Assembly (NCBI GenBank): GCA_030686995.1
Contig: CM060693.1
Location: 122,393,728-122,457,727, forward strand
Origin: Artemisia argyi
Lineage: Eukaryota > Streptophyta > Magnoliopsida > Asterales > Asteraceae
DNA length: 64,000 nucleotides
Direction of reading: 5' to 3'
Position numbers and translations under genes: made by a program. How positions within the stretch are numbered: position 1 is the stretch's first letter; each line of letters begins with the position of its first letter. Below the pieces are notes generated by a model. That model saw only the letters and a list, made by a program, of their open reading frames with translations, did not search any database and was not told where the DNA came from. Positions 23,597-35,520 of this stretch are shown piece by piece.

Positions 23597-23649
23597 AGAT
23601 CGTTACAAGTTTTAAAATACAATATATTTTAAAAGTCTTGCTAGACGTG

Positions 23650-23662
23650 GCTCCTGATACCA
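23650..23662 (-). other. Element B primer-binding site
   Basis: Minus strand TGGTATCAGGAGC, two bases from the 5' LTR. It is close to the initiator-Met tRNA complement TGGTATCAGAGC used by copia elements, with one extra G. Confidence 0.75.
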
Positions 23663-23664
23663 AT

Positions 23665-23847
23665 TGTGGAAAACTAGAAGGGGGGGTTGAATAGTTTACG
23701 TCTTTTTCGTTTTATTTGTTTTGTAAAAGTTAGCTTCTAAAGTTTAGATGAAAATTTCAAAACTCTTTAATGCAAAAATATAGATACAAGTTTATTTACG
23801 ATTTTGTATAAACACTACTTATGTATAATGTTTGGAAAGTATTTATA

Positions 23848-23940
<93 letters not shown>

Positions 23941-25445
23941 AAGTGTTTTAATACAAGTTTATGTACTTGGTTTGTTTTTGTAAGATTAATGTTATGAATG
24001 AATTTTAGTTTGATCTTTATGTGAAATCAATATATGCACAACACAAGCAATTATAAGTATGTATAAAATGCTAATAAGTAAGTAATCAAAAAGTGAGAGA
24101 TGGAAAGATCAAACCGAGAGACAAAGGATTTACAGTGGTTCGGCTACAAGGACACCTTCCTTGCCCTACTCCACTCCCCGAGTCACCTACTCGAGAGTTT
24201 TCTTCACTAGATCAAAAACCTCCCTTATGGCGAAGAAAACCTTACACACCAAATAACACACCACAACTTTGTCACAACACAATCACAACTTCTACACAAC
24301 TTCTTCACACCAATCTTCGTCACACCAATTCTTCCTCACACCTTTCTATTTCACTCCTAGCTTCTTCATAACTTTCTACTTCGCTCCTAGTTTCTTCACA
24401 ACTAACTACTTCCTAACTCTTTTTCTTCACGCCACTTGTTTCGTCACACCTTCACTACTAAGTCCTAACCACTACTCCAAGATATATACTACTTCACAAC
24501 TTCTAGGCTTCAAGGTCTTCTCAACTTCAAAGCTTCAACTTGTTTGTCTTCACAACAATCTCCACTTCAATATACTACCACTACTTATTTCTTCTATCAC
24601 CAATCCTATTCACCTCTACTTCTTCACTTCTAGTACTACTTCACACCTTCAATTAATCTAGATCCTATATCTAAATCTAACTAACCAATGTATACACTAT
24701 ATTCACCAAAGAATGAATGATATACAAGATGAATTGATCAAGCAACTTAGATAGCAAGATGATACTAAGTTGTAATACTCCTAGTCTTGATGAATAGAAG
24801 TATTCTTCTCTTTGCACTTGAATGAATGAGGCTTTGGATCACTTGGAAACAAAGGCTTATGAATTATATGATCAAAGGACTTTTAAGAATGAAATGGAGA
24901 TTTGAATCAGAAAGTTTCTAGTGCAAAAAGGTGAGAAAAATTCCAGATTTAAGGTGGTATTTATAGGTAACAGATTCTGACAGAGGAGCGTGGCCGGTCC
25001 CCTTAAATCAAGGCCGGCCCCATTAAAATTAAGGGGACCGCCCTTTATAATTAAGGGGGCCGCCCAGCTGTAACGGCCAGATTTTTTGTTTTTTAGTGGG
25101 GAAAGTTTATTTGGTGAAAAACTAACTGATTTTGGTTAAAAATTTGAAATCATATATTTAGTATGATTAAAACATTTTTCTTTATTACCAAAAGTGTTTT
25201 TCAAAAATATATAATAAGTTTATATATTAAAATAAACTTTGTAATAAAATCCCTTTGATCTTATAATGCATTAAACACTATGTTTATTCATACCTTAAGT
25301 GATTAGATGGTGAAAGTGATTATTTACTACTAAATACTTTTTACGTCATGATATTTGTTTTGATGTGTTTTCGTTTTGTGATTATCAAAATATAGAGATA
25401 TCGAAAGATATGAATAACGTTTTTAGTCATTTATTTATATCAACA
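23665..25445 (-). repeat. Element B 5' LTR (1781 bp)
   Basis: Paired with 12887-14789. TATA box at 24958-24965 and palindromic block at 24992-25079. (AT)n at 23853-23936. Confidence 0.92.
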
Positions 25446-25910
25446 ATATTTACATGATTAATAAGTTGTAAAAACACAATGTGATTAGTTTTAACAAGTT
25501 TTTAGGGCATTATTCAACAAATTGAGAATAATTTCGAAAAGGAGTGTATGAACTTTTTCAAAAAATTTCAATAAGAGGGTTAGTGATTATTGAGTTTTAG
25601 TGTTAATTACGCATACTAATCCTATGGGGAGCATTTAGTTATGAAAATCTTAGACTCAATTGCAAGAAAAATTGAAATTGAAGAAATTGAAAATAAAATG
25701 CTTAATCTTGATTATGACCAATTTGATGAAATTAGATGAAATGTGGTATGAAAAACTTACAATACTTGTTGCTAATTGTGTTATAGGTATTTGCCCCTTG
25801 CGAAACAAGATTAATTTGATGATTTGGAAGTGGATTTTTGATGGTTTTGGGTTTTGGTTTCGTTCACAACAGCTACAATGAAGGAGAAGAGTGAAAAATG
25901 GAGTGTTTGG
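25446..25910 (-). other. Element A leader region between promoter block and split ORF
   Basis: Non-coding. On the minus strand AGTATTGTAAGTTTTTC at about 25750-25766 looks like a 5' splice site. Spliced to the acceptor near 12327, it would make a 5'-UTR intron that now contains element B. This is inference from splice-site appearance only. Confidence 0.35.
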
Positions 25911-26030
25911 TATAGAGTTTAAGTGGAAAAATCGGTGAGAGAGAAAACACTGGCCGGTCCCCTTAAGCATTAAGGGGCCGCCCTTTATTTGGCTGTCGGT
26001 CCCCTTAATTTTAAGGGGATCGCCCGCCCA
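25911..26030 (-). promoter_or_regulatory. Internal promoter block of element A upstream of the split ORF
   Basis: GC-rich block at 25952-26030 with GGCCGGTCCCCTTAA, TTAAGGGGCCGCC, GGTCCCCTTAA and TTAAGGGGATCGCCC units, here in alternating order. A weak TATA-like CTCTATACC follows at about 25911-25916. Block is clear; promoter function inferred. Confidence 0.5.
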
Positions 26031-26071
26031 AAAATTGAATTATTTTTCGCAGCGTTGTTTTTGGAAAAAAA

Positions 26072-26129
<58 letters not shown>

Positions 26130-26292
26130 TTAGATTTATATTTAATCAAAAATACGTTGGAGAGTATTCACACGAAAGGAATTACTTGACACTTTTATTT
26201 GATATTTCATCGACTAAAATTTCTTGATAATTTTGGATAAAATTAATCAGGCCGTCAAGTCGACGAGGGAATTGTGGAGGGTATATATGTTT

Positions 26293-26358
<66 letters not shown>

Positions 26359-26611
26359 GTTGATAAGACGAGAGTAACAGAAGGAGACGAGTGCAAAAGG
26401 GCGACGGGAGTTTGTATCATTCATAGATTGATCAACTCACTTCTCTACATCAACATGAGTATTATGATCATCGAAGATTTTCAAGTTGAACGTTATAGTT
26501 CAATAGGGCTACAGGGGAAAAGAAAAGGTTCGCAAACGAACAATTTCTAGTTCTAGAAAATCAACTAATGAGTTTTCTAGGTTATAAATACATATAGTAT
26601 ATTTAATATTA

Positions 26612-26681
<70 letters not shown>

Positions 26682-26779
26682 GAAAGACTACAAAACAAGT
26701 TATAACATATATAAACTAGATTTTAAACTAAGCATGCAATCTTGACATAAAAATTAAAAGAGGTGTGTACCTTTTTGTC
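26031..26779. repeat. Microsatellite-rich non-coding stretch of element A
   Basis: Three dinucleotide tracts: (TA)n/(CA)n at 26083-26129, (TG)n/(TA)n at 26292-26354 and (TA)n at 26615-26680. No gene between them. Confidence 0.85.
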
Positions 26780-28458
26780 TTCATTCTTCAATGTCTTCAA
26801 AAGGATGGTATGATCTAACGGAACCGGATAAATAACCAAGTTTGCCGAAGTATGAAGAAACTATCTTGTTGGTCCCCATTGTCTCATTTGACTAAAGTTG
26901 CTTGGTCCAAACATGTTTTGCATTTGACTTGGGTGTATATATGGTGGAATCATTCCCCAAGGATTGAAGTTCCACATTTGATGAAAGTTTCATCTATTTT
27001 GGTTTACTCTAGGTTGACGGGTTTTAGACCTAGGATGAGGACTACTTGGTTTTCTAGGTGGTGGAGTCTTAGATCTTGTTTTTGGTTTAAGGGGTTCGAC
27101 TTCGGGTCTCAAAGATGATTTATGATAGCTTTCAATTTCTTCATCACTTACGATAGGTACTAATCTATCTTTCAAAAGTATATACTTTGGTTTTGACTAT
27201 AAAGATTTTAGTTCACTAGTTTCACCTTCAAACTTTACATTTTTAACTTTACTTGTTGATGCTTTGGTTGAGTCATATCCTAAACCGGTTTTATCATTTG
27301 ATATTCTTTGAGTACTAATTATTTTGCTAAGTGATTGACTACTATTTTCAAATTTCTCAAATCTAGTAATTTCTTCCTTAAGTTGTTCATTCTCATTTTT
27401 AATAACTAGACATTTTTTTTACAATCTATAAGACTTTCTTTTCCTTTTTCTAGGTTGTGTAGTTTCATTTTTAATTCGAGTATTTCATCTTTTAATTGAT
27501 TGTTAGTGTGTTTTAGTAGTTTATTTTTTGTCATGACTTTTTGTCCTAGTTTATATAATCTACTATATTCGCTATCTAAATCTTTTTCATCTAATGATAA
27601 ATTTTTATCACTATAGTATTCGGTTTCGGAACGTACCTCATCGGATGCCTTTGCTATAAGGCATTTTTCTTACCTTGTTGTCTCCTTTTCTTCATTGTCA
27701 CTGTCGCTCCATGCTCCTCTTATAAATGCCTTTTGGTTTTGACTTCTTGACCATTTTGGACATTCCCCAATAAAATGATTTGGATCTCCACACTTGAAGC
27801 ACTTTCTTTCATTTTTGCTACTCTTGTCGTCCTTGTTTCGTTGGGATGTTTTTCTTTCATCATATGGTTGTCTAACGTATCTTCCTCGTCTTTTAAAGAA
27901 CTTCTTGAAGTCTCTTACGGCCATAGCATTTCTTCATCTTCGCTTTCAGAGGTAGAGCGTTCTTCGTCACTAGAGTCCTTTTTAGCTTTCAACGCAATTG
28001 ATTTGGTTTGCTCCCTTTTTCCCTTGACCATTTCAGAGTCTTTCTTTAGTATCACTTCTTACACTTTCAAGTTTACACTTAACTCAAGTTGTAGAGTTGA
28101 TAAATTCTTTGACTCCTCAATAGCCGTCACTTTAGCATGCCACTTCGGATGGAGAGCCATAAGAAATTTTCTTACAAAATTCTTGCTAGAAAAGTTCTCA
28201 TCAAGTGCTTTTAAACTTGTGATGATTGTGTTAAATCTAGCAAAAGCATTATCTATTGATTCCTCTTCCGGAATCGTAAATTGTTCATATTGTTGTATAA
28301 GAAGATCTATTTTATTATCTTTGACTTGACTATTACCTTGGTGAGTGATTATTAAAGAATTCCAAATTTCTTTTGCGGTTTTACACATAAAAATTCTTTC
28401 ATATTCTTTGCGCGGTAACGCATTATAAATTACCATTTTAGCCTCATTATTTTTAGCA

Positions 28459-28504
<46 letters not shown>

Positions 28505-28693
28505 CAAATCATCGTTTTGTTTTTCAAAAGGTACAATTTCATCCCTTTTAGTTTCGGGATTATTTTGTATAGGAGGAAAATCACCATTAGTAATAACATG
28601 CCAAAGATCTAGATCCTTTGATTTCACATAAGTTTCGAATAGATTTTTCCAATAAAGAAAACCATCACTTTCAAATAGTGGTGATTTTTGCAT
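26780..28693 (-). pseudogene. Element A gag (copia type), frameshifted
   Basis: Starts MQKSPLFESDGFLYWKN at 28693, 87 bp from the primer site. A 44-base homopolymer (T on plus, 28461-28504) turns the frame into a run of Lys and shifts it. The UBN2 domain continues at 28059-28436 (LPRKEYERIFMCKTAKEIWN, then FVRKFLMALHPKWHAKVTAI). A CCHC knuckle C-x2-C-x4-H-x4-C (CFKCGDPNHFIGEC) lies at about 27760-27801. A Lys/Glu-rich coiled-coil segment ending NDKTGLGYDSTKAS and an Arg/Pro/Ser-rich tail (about 26990-27175) follow. Several frameshifts and stops. No pol follows; the region ends in non-coding repeats. Confidence 0.75.
28461..28504. repeat. 44-base homopolymer T tract
   Basis: Poly(T) on the plus strand, poly(A) in the gag sense. 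It lies where related gag sequences have a short Lys stretch, so expansion of a Lys-codon run is likely. Confidence 0.95.
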
Positions 28694-28780
28694 AGATTGC
28701 CCTTATTAATATTTTTCAGATTCCATAGATCGTTTCAAGTTTTAAAATACAATTTTTTTTAAAAAATCTTGTTTAACGTA

Positions 28781-28792
28781 GCTCTGATGCCA
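28781..28792 (-). other. Element A primer-binding site
   Basis: Minus strand TGGCATCAGAGC, two bases from the 5' LTR, one mismatch from the initiator-Met complement. Confidence 0.75.
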
Positions 28793-28794
28793 AT

Positions 28795-30043
28795 TATGGA
28801 AAACTAGAAGGGGGGTTGAATAGTTTTACGTCATTTTAGATTATAAAAACTTTGCTTTCAAAAACTTCGATTCTCTTTTATGTGAAATTCAACTCTTGCA
28901 CTATATGAACAATTCAATCTAACTAACTAAGCAAATATAATGTAAATATGAAAGTAAAGAAAGGATACAGTTAGAAAGATCAAACCACAACACAAGGATT
29001 TATAGTGGTTCGGCTACAAAGCTCCTCTTCGCCCTACTCCACTCCCCGATTCTCTAACTCGAGAGTTTTCTTCACTATCTCAACAAACTCCCTTGTGGCG
29101 GAGAAACCTTACACAACTTTTGCTTACACCAATTTATGACACTAAGCTAAATGTCGAGTTCTAATAGTAGCTAGAACCAATCTCACAACTTCTTCACGAC
29201 TTGGCACATCTTCTTCACAGCTTGTACACACCACTTACTACTTCACAACTTCACACTACTTCACTACTTCTTCTTCACACCACTACTTTTACTATACTTA
29301 ATTCCAAACCCACCTAGATCTACTTATTACAAGCACTACACAACTTTACAATATATATATATACACAAGCTACACAACTAATCTTCAATACTTCTTGATT
29401 TGAAATGGTAGGAGTATTCTTTTTTTCACTTTGAAAGATGAGGGATTGGATCACTTGAAAAAAGAAATAATAAACTTACGATCAAAGGTTTTAGGATGAT
29501 AATTTAAGAGTATTTGGACATAAAGTTTTAGTGCAAAAGGTGAGGTGAAATTGCAGGAATGAACCTGTATTTATAGGCAAAGAATTCTGACAACAAGAGC
29601 GTGTCGGCCCCTTTTATTGTATGGCCGGCCCCCTTAAAATTAAGGGGGCCGCCCACTTGTAACGGCCATAATTCTTTGTCTTTTCTGGGGAAAGTTTATT
29701 TGGTGAAAATTTAAGTGATTTTGGTTAAAAATTTGAATTCATATATTTATTATGAAATTAACATTTTCCTTTAATTACCAAAAGTGTTTTTCTAAATATA
29801 TATAATGTTTATACCATTTTATATAATTTGCAATGATTAAATAAACCTTCCTTTGATCATAAAATGTATTGAGCAATTGTTTATTCATACCTTAAGTGAT
29901 TTAGTTGGATATTATGATATTTTGTCACTTAATACTTGTTTACGTAATGATTTTATGTTTAATGATTTAAGATTTTGTGATTGTCAAAACAAATTGATAT
30001 CGAGAAATATTAATAACGTTTTTACACATTATTTATATCAACA
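28795..30043 (-). repeat. Element A 5' LTR (1249 bp)
   Basis: Collinear with the element B LTRs but diverged and shorter. The plus-strand left end reads TATGG where element B has TGTGG, so the terminal dinucleotide is altered. TATA box at 29568-29575; reduced palindromic block at 29604-29668. Confidence 0.85.
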
Positions 30044-30782
30044 GATTCTACTGATCCTACTTCGATTCCATTCAACTTCATATACCGGTTGGCTACAATA
30101 GCTTGTTTGCATGACATACCTGTTAGCTCCCATCTTCTACAACTACAAGACCTGGCTTTAACATTTACCAACCGATTTTCTCCCCATCCACTAACCTGAT
30201 TGTTATCTCCTTCAATCCCTAAAACAAAGTATTTATAAGCCTCTTTCTTATTGAAGTCTAACATGCACATTGCTTTTGGTGTAAATGGTCCCGGACACTT
30301 GTCAATTGTATGCATAACATTAACTATTCCCTACGTATAATATGCTCTAACGTATTCTAAAGCAGTAATGATGGGTTGGTGCCTACCTCACATAAGTTTC
30401 TCATTAAACACTTCACACATGTTATTAAGTAACACGTCAGAATGAGCTCTCCCTACATATGTATAGTACATCTTTTAGTAATCCATAAAAAAATGTTGAA
30501 CATTTTTGATCTACAACAGAATTGTTTACTACCTGAAAAATGCGACCTTGAGCAATGGGCTGGTGGTACCTTACTTAACCAAGCATGTGCAGGCTCGCTA
30601 AAACTCTTGAATGCAAGCATTGCTGCCTCAAATTGTTCGACGGTTGTTGCTGCAGCACATCTCCACAAATGTGACTTGTGTTCTGCAGATTCCACTGCAA
30701 TTTCATATTCTCATGGATGTGCCTCAAATAGTATCATTGTTCCGCACTAGGAAATACTGTTGCTAAAGCTGGAATTATACCC
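30044..30782 (-). pseudogene. MULE (MuDR-like) transposase remnant
   Basis: Minus-strand order: GIIPALATVFPSAE with RHIHENMK (30782-30700), ESAEHKSHLWRCAAATTVEQF and AHAWLSKVPPAHCSRSHFS, then a GT...AG intron of about 80 bp (roughly 30453-30535), then SDVLLNNMCEVFNEKLM, a stop, GRHQPIITALEYVRAYY, another stop, and a SWIM-type zinc finger region CSCRRWELTGMSCKQAIV. These match the order of plant MULE transposases. The SWIM His is replaced by Gln, and at least two in-frame stops show it is dead. Element A has cut off the C-terminal end and element G the N-terminal part, so this is the oldest layer seen. Confidence 0.82.
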
Positions 30783-31273
30783 TGTGATGACGTATAGTCC
30801 GCACTCGGGTCACGAACCCGATTAATGGATATTACTAATGCCCAAGCCCACCACGTATGGGCTATCATGATAATGATTTGGGCCATAATAATAACGATTT
30901 GGGCTCACGATAGCCCAAACCCAAATGTATTATTTATGGTCTTGATAATGATCTCCTATTTATGGGATAAAGATCCATAGACCGTATAAGCGTGATACGC
31001 CGAACAGTGAGGAGCACGAAATCTACAAGGATTTCGTGCCTATATAAAGAATATCACGACTCTAATTGAGGTACGATCTAAAAACCCTAACTCTTCAATA
31101 TAACCCCAAAACCGATTACTTACTCTCACGCCGGAGTATAATCTTGGGAGACAATCCCACGATAAGCCTAACGGTGTTTGTTTGATTTCTTAGTGCGCAG
31201 GTCTCAAGCATTAAGATCTAATTGGTACGAGAACAGGAACCCAAACAAGGAACGCCCAACTTTTGTATCAACA
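30783..31273 (+). repeat. Element G 5' LTR (gypsy type, 491 bp)
   Basis: Starts TGTGATGACGTATAG directly against MULE sequence and ends GTATCAACA before a primer-like site. A TATA-like CTATATAAAG at about 31041 suits an LTR promoter. The partner LTR is not in the window. Confidence 0.7.
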
Positions 31274-31275
31274 AG

Positions 31276-31292
31276 TAGCGCCATCCGTGGGA
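31276..31292 (+). other. Element G primer-binding site
   Basis: TAGCGCCATCCGTGGGA, two bases after the LTR; close to the TGGCGCCGTCTGTGGGA type of many plant gypsy elements, with mutations. Confidence 0.6.
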
Positions 31293-31311
31293 CCCTACAC
31301 TAAGAACTAGA

Positions 31312-32127
31312 ATGACGAAGCATAGAAACTCAAACCAGCGGACTCCGCAGTTGGAAAAAACACATGGTGACCCCCAGAGGAGGAAACATAAAGATTCGAC
31401 CTCTAAGAAGGCCTCTGGAACAACCAGTGCGCCCAGTCACCAAGAATCAGGCCTGAGTCTGATCCTCCCAACGGTAGAATTGCCCACAGGGACTACCCAG
31501 GCCACTACGACGGCCCCTAGCATGGAAGATCTACAATGTACTCTCTTCACCACTCCCCACCAAACGGCACCCATCGTGGATACTACTGTGCCACCATGCG
31601 CGCCTAATCGAGACAGGGGATCTAATGTGGAAACCTATATCCTTGTGCTAGAGGAGGATGTGCCTGAGTTAACGCTAAGTAATTTTGTGTCTCAAAATTA
31701 CGAAACTTTAGCTACCCCCATGCAAGAGGAGGCAAGAAGAAGGTCAAATCAGAGCCTGCAGGCCCGACTTAACTTCGGCCCAGAGTACGAAGCATCTCCA
31801 TCGTGCTCTCGGAAGGAGGGGCGCGAAAAGGATAGCCGCAGACTTCCAGTGTTCGCTAGAGTTGGAAGGAAAGTTGTAGATGGTGAATCATCCGATTCGC
31901 AGTACTCGGAGGAGTATGAATACAATGGAAGGCGTACCAATGTCCACGCTAGACTTGGTTGCCGCAGGATTCAGGATAGACTTGGACGGCAACGCTCACC
32001 GAGTGAGAGCTCTTCAAGGTCTAGTAGTAGAAGAGTTCAAGATAGGCTTGTGATGTGTAGGGATTGCACCAGGCTTTACCTCTCAAGGGATCTTGAGAAG
32101 CTTACAACCCCCACCAGGCAGTGTACC
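31312..32127 (+). pseudogene. Element G gag, N-terminal part, cut by element H
   Basis: ATG at 31312 (MTKHRNSNQR), 272 codons. The first 60 residues are basic and low-complexity, then an acidic Thr/Pro region. The C-terminal part has repeated RLG/VG-RR units (ARVGRKV, ARLGCRRIQDRLG, RRVQDRL), as in the N-terminal region of several plant gypsy gag proteins. The reading stops at a TGA that is the first three bases of the H LTR (32128), so the true protein continued. No structural gag domain or knuckle is present on this side. Confidence 0.65.
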
Positions 32128-33422
32128 TGATCGTTGTAGTATAGTATAGTGACAAGTACCGGGGGATTGATCGTTCAGCTAGGAATAGCGTCGCTAGGAT
32201 TAGAAAACCTAAATGCTAGTTCTAAAGACGTCGGAAGATTATTTTTGTATTTTTATATTTTTTAGAAAGCAAGTAAAAAATCTCGGGTTTGAAGGATTTG
32301 GGCGGAATTAGTTGCTAGTCAACTAACCCAATACTAAAGATGCAATCAAAATAAAATACTAGAAATGAAAATAAAACTAAATTAAACTAAGGTTATGAGC
32401 AATAAGTGGAGAAATATGTTTACTTAGATTTCACTACTCCCTAGATATCTTTTACACGTTAATTACTTGTTATAGTTGTGTGGATGACGGATTGTATTCC
32501 TTAATACCATTCATGGGGTGGCGCACTTAATTTCCCAATCCTATGAGTGCCTATGTCGAGCCGGCTAAGAAGCTCCTCACATGGGATCATTAGAATTTAC
32601 TCATGCATTAAATACAACCAATAAAACCTAGTGCACATCGGTTCATGTTTCCTATGACGTTCAAGCATGTTACCATTTCGAGATCTGCCAGTTTTCTTAA
32701 GCCTAACATCGAAATCATTCATCCAATACAACCATAAACAAGTAATCAACACATAATCAACATCTAGGTTTCATTAGATCTAAGCAAACACAAGATAAAT
32801 CTAGCCTAGCATGGTGGAATTAAGACAAGCACAAGATATAGACAACCAACACATAGACATATTGATTGAATTAGAAGAACACTTATCTCAATTACACATG
32901 TAAGGGTTCAAAGGCTGAAAACCCTTGAAAAACCTGTAAAAATCGTATATGGTTCGGCCTTAGGGTTTCTCCAAACTTATTCTTTTTTAATAAATGAAAA
33001 TTAGAAAAATATATATAGGAAATTGAGGCTGACGGCGTCAAGACCAAATAGGTGACGCCGTCATCTCGCCGCCAAAAGAATTCTCGGACTGCCTTGATCT
33101 ACATCTGACGCCGTATTTTACTCTTGACGCTCTTCCTTGTGACGCCTTCATTTCTGTACTGGGCCGTCATGAAAACTACTCTTGACGCCGTCAAATTGTT
33201 ACTCTTGACGCCGTCACCTACTGTTCCCAGCTTGAAAAATTAAGTCTTTGGCATTTTCTTCACTTTTATGCTCCAAAAACGTCTGAATTGCTTCCTTTTC
33301 CAGATTTCTCTCCCAAAGTACCTAAAATCACAAAAGGAACGATTTATGGCAATATTTGATCAAATAAATTCAATTCCGAGCTTAAATGACCCCCTAAAAG
33401 TGGTTCATTTTTCGCCTCATCA
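32128..33422 (-). repeat. Element H 3' LTR (1295 bp)
   Basis: Plus-strand ends TGATCGTTG and CGCCTCATCA, so on the minus strand TGATGAGG...CGATCA, the same terminal style as the other Athila-like LTRs here. Contains a cluster of TGACGCCGTCA palindromes at 33029-33225. A 61-codon frame at 33268-33453 crosses the LTR boundary and is chance. Confidence 0.7.
33029..33225. repeat. TGACGCCGTCA palindrome cluster in the element H LTR
   Basis: Full or partial copies of TGACGCCGTCA/TGACGGCGTCA at about 33029, 33052, 33108, 33125, 33140, 33166, 33184 and 33208. Two more are at 62840 and 62862 in the H interior. Confidence 0.75.
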
Positions 33423-34423
33423 TATACCCTTACAATTGAGAATTGCTTGTTGATGAGTGTCTAAATACTCATCATTTATATCACATTTAGACTACAAAAA
33501 CATATGAAAACATACAGATTTGCCTCATAATACAGGAAATATCATCAAAATGTGTTTTTAGGTGTTATAAGTGCAAAAGGGATGAAAACTGATGAAAAAC
33601 ATACAAAATATACTTAATTTACAGTTTCAATCCCTGAACTTTGACAAATTGGCAAAACTAGTCCCTGGTCACTAAAAACTTGTACAAATATCATTTTAGG
33701 TCCTTGGGATTCATAAGTTGTTAGGAAAAGTCCTTTGAAGTTAAAATCATAAATTTACAACTTTGGTCCCTCAAGTTTGGAAAAGTGTCAAAATCAGTCC
33801 CTGGGTTATTTAAAACGGAAAAATATCAAATATAACCCTTGTACTATTCTATAATGGCATAATTGGTCCTTTGTGTTAACTGTTGGATATTTACAGGTTT
33901 GGCCCTTCAATTATCAGAAAATTACAAGTTAGTCCCTGAAGTTTGGTGAATTGTCAATTTTGGTCCTCGGGGTATTAAAATGGAAAATTTCATTTAAAGG
34001 TTCTTTGGTTTATCACATATGGCAAGTTTAGTCCTTGTAGTATCTTAGGAAACCTGCCATTTCAGACCCCCAACTTTCACTTAATTACATTTTTGGTCCT
34101 TGTGATTTAATACCTAAAAACCAAACGGATCCTTTATTATAAATAAACCAAACAACCAAACTACCCACTATCCTAATCCAGTCCACCAGCCCAATCCCTA
34201 GCCCAGTCCACTCCAGGGTCAAACCCGGTCAACAAAACCAAACCACTCCTTCTCCTTTTTCCCTCCCAATACCACCACCACCACTCAGACTACCATACCA
34301 CCATACCAGCCCACAGTATTCACTTCCACCTGTCCACAACTTGCTCCTCACCCTTCCATCCACCTCACACAACCTTCCACCTCAACCCCCCACTTCTCCA
34401 CGCAACACACAGTACCCTAAGAC

Positions 34424-34537
34424 TTTTGGCGCGAAAAAGTTATTTAAACGGTGTGGATTACTCAGACCATATCAACGGCTGGGGAATGGTGGGAAATACC
34501 CCAGTGGGTCCCACAAACTCAGAAAAACTCTATAAAG
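34424..34537 (+). promoter_or_regulatory. Outer LTR promoter: E2F-like site and TATA box
   Basis: TTTTGGCGCGAAAAA fits the plant E2F consensus TTTSSCGC on both strands. CTCTATAAAGG follows about 95 bp on. Repeated in the right LTR at about 54628 and 54735. Confidence 0.55.
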
Positions 34538-35498
34538 GAGAAAAGAAGCAGTGGTGAAGATGTATTAGATTAGTTTTAGTGTAACTTAGTCGTAGGTAGT
34601 ATAATTTACTTATTAAGTTGTATTTTCAATTAAAACAAGTTTGTATCAGTTAAGCTTATGTATTTCAATCCTTAGTTAAAGTTAATTTCAAGTTTCAGTT
34701 GCTATCTCAATGTATGCCATTTTCAAGTTTGATAAAAATCACACAAAATTCAATTGTTGTTATTAGTTGTAGTTAAGTTATTTCATAAGCTTATATAAGC
34801 TCTGACAAAGCTCATACAAGTTTTAGAATACCTTAATTATCTGTTTAGCCATAAAATAGAAAATACCAAAAATAATCAATTAAATAAAAATAAAATAAAT
34901 AAATCAAAGGAAACTGATCAAGAAGCATGGAGCAAAGGGAATTTTGGATGTTACTGGTTATAGTGCTCATTGGTGAGTTTTAGGAATAGTTTATGGTACT
35001 TGGTTAACTTATTCTCAGTTGGATCCAATTTTGTAAGTCCTTTTTCAATTTTTGCAAATCACTATTTCTTCTTCTGATGTTGGAATTTTTATGTGTTTTA
35101 ATGTTTATTAGGATTAATATAATAAGTTTATGAAGTTAGGTTGAATGCTTGTTCAAGAAAATCTTTGGTTCTTTAGTTTTTTTTAGTTGACTGTGATAAT
35201 TAGCCTCTTATGAATTATTAGGTTGTTGTTGTTATTTTTGATATTTCTGTGCCCACTTAAGTTTATTACACCATCATATAAGCTTAGGTTTAAAGATCAT
35301 GGCCTGAATCAGTGGAAATCTTAATAAACCATCAAACAGTGAAGTATAAGGGGTGTTTGGATTTGGCTAATGTACTGAGCTTTGGTATTTGTTACTAGAT
35401 ATAATTCATTTAGACACATAACATATGCCATAACTAGGTCTGTGAAACCCATAACTTGGTCACTTATACAACCAAAAGTCAAAATCCAATTCTAATTC

Positions 35499-35520
35499 CC
35501 TTGACAGTCAACTGTCAAGG
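35499..35520 (+). other. LTR hairpin, outer family
   Basis: CCTTGACAGT and ACTGTCAAGG are perfect 10-bp arms with a 2-base centre. The same place in the right LTR is 55703-55724. Related families have different but equally complementary arms. Confidence 0.75.
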
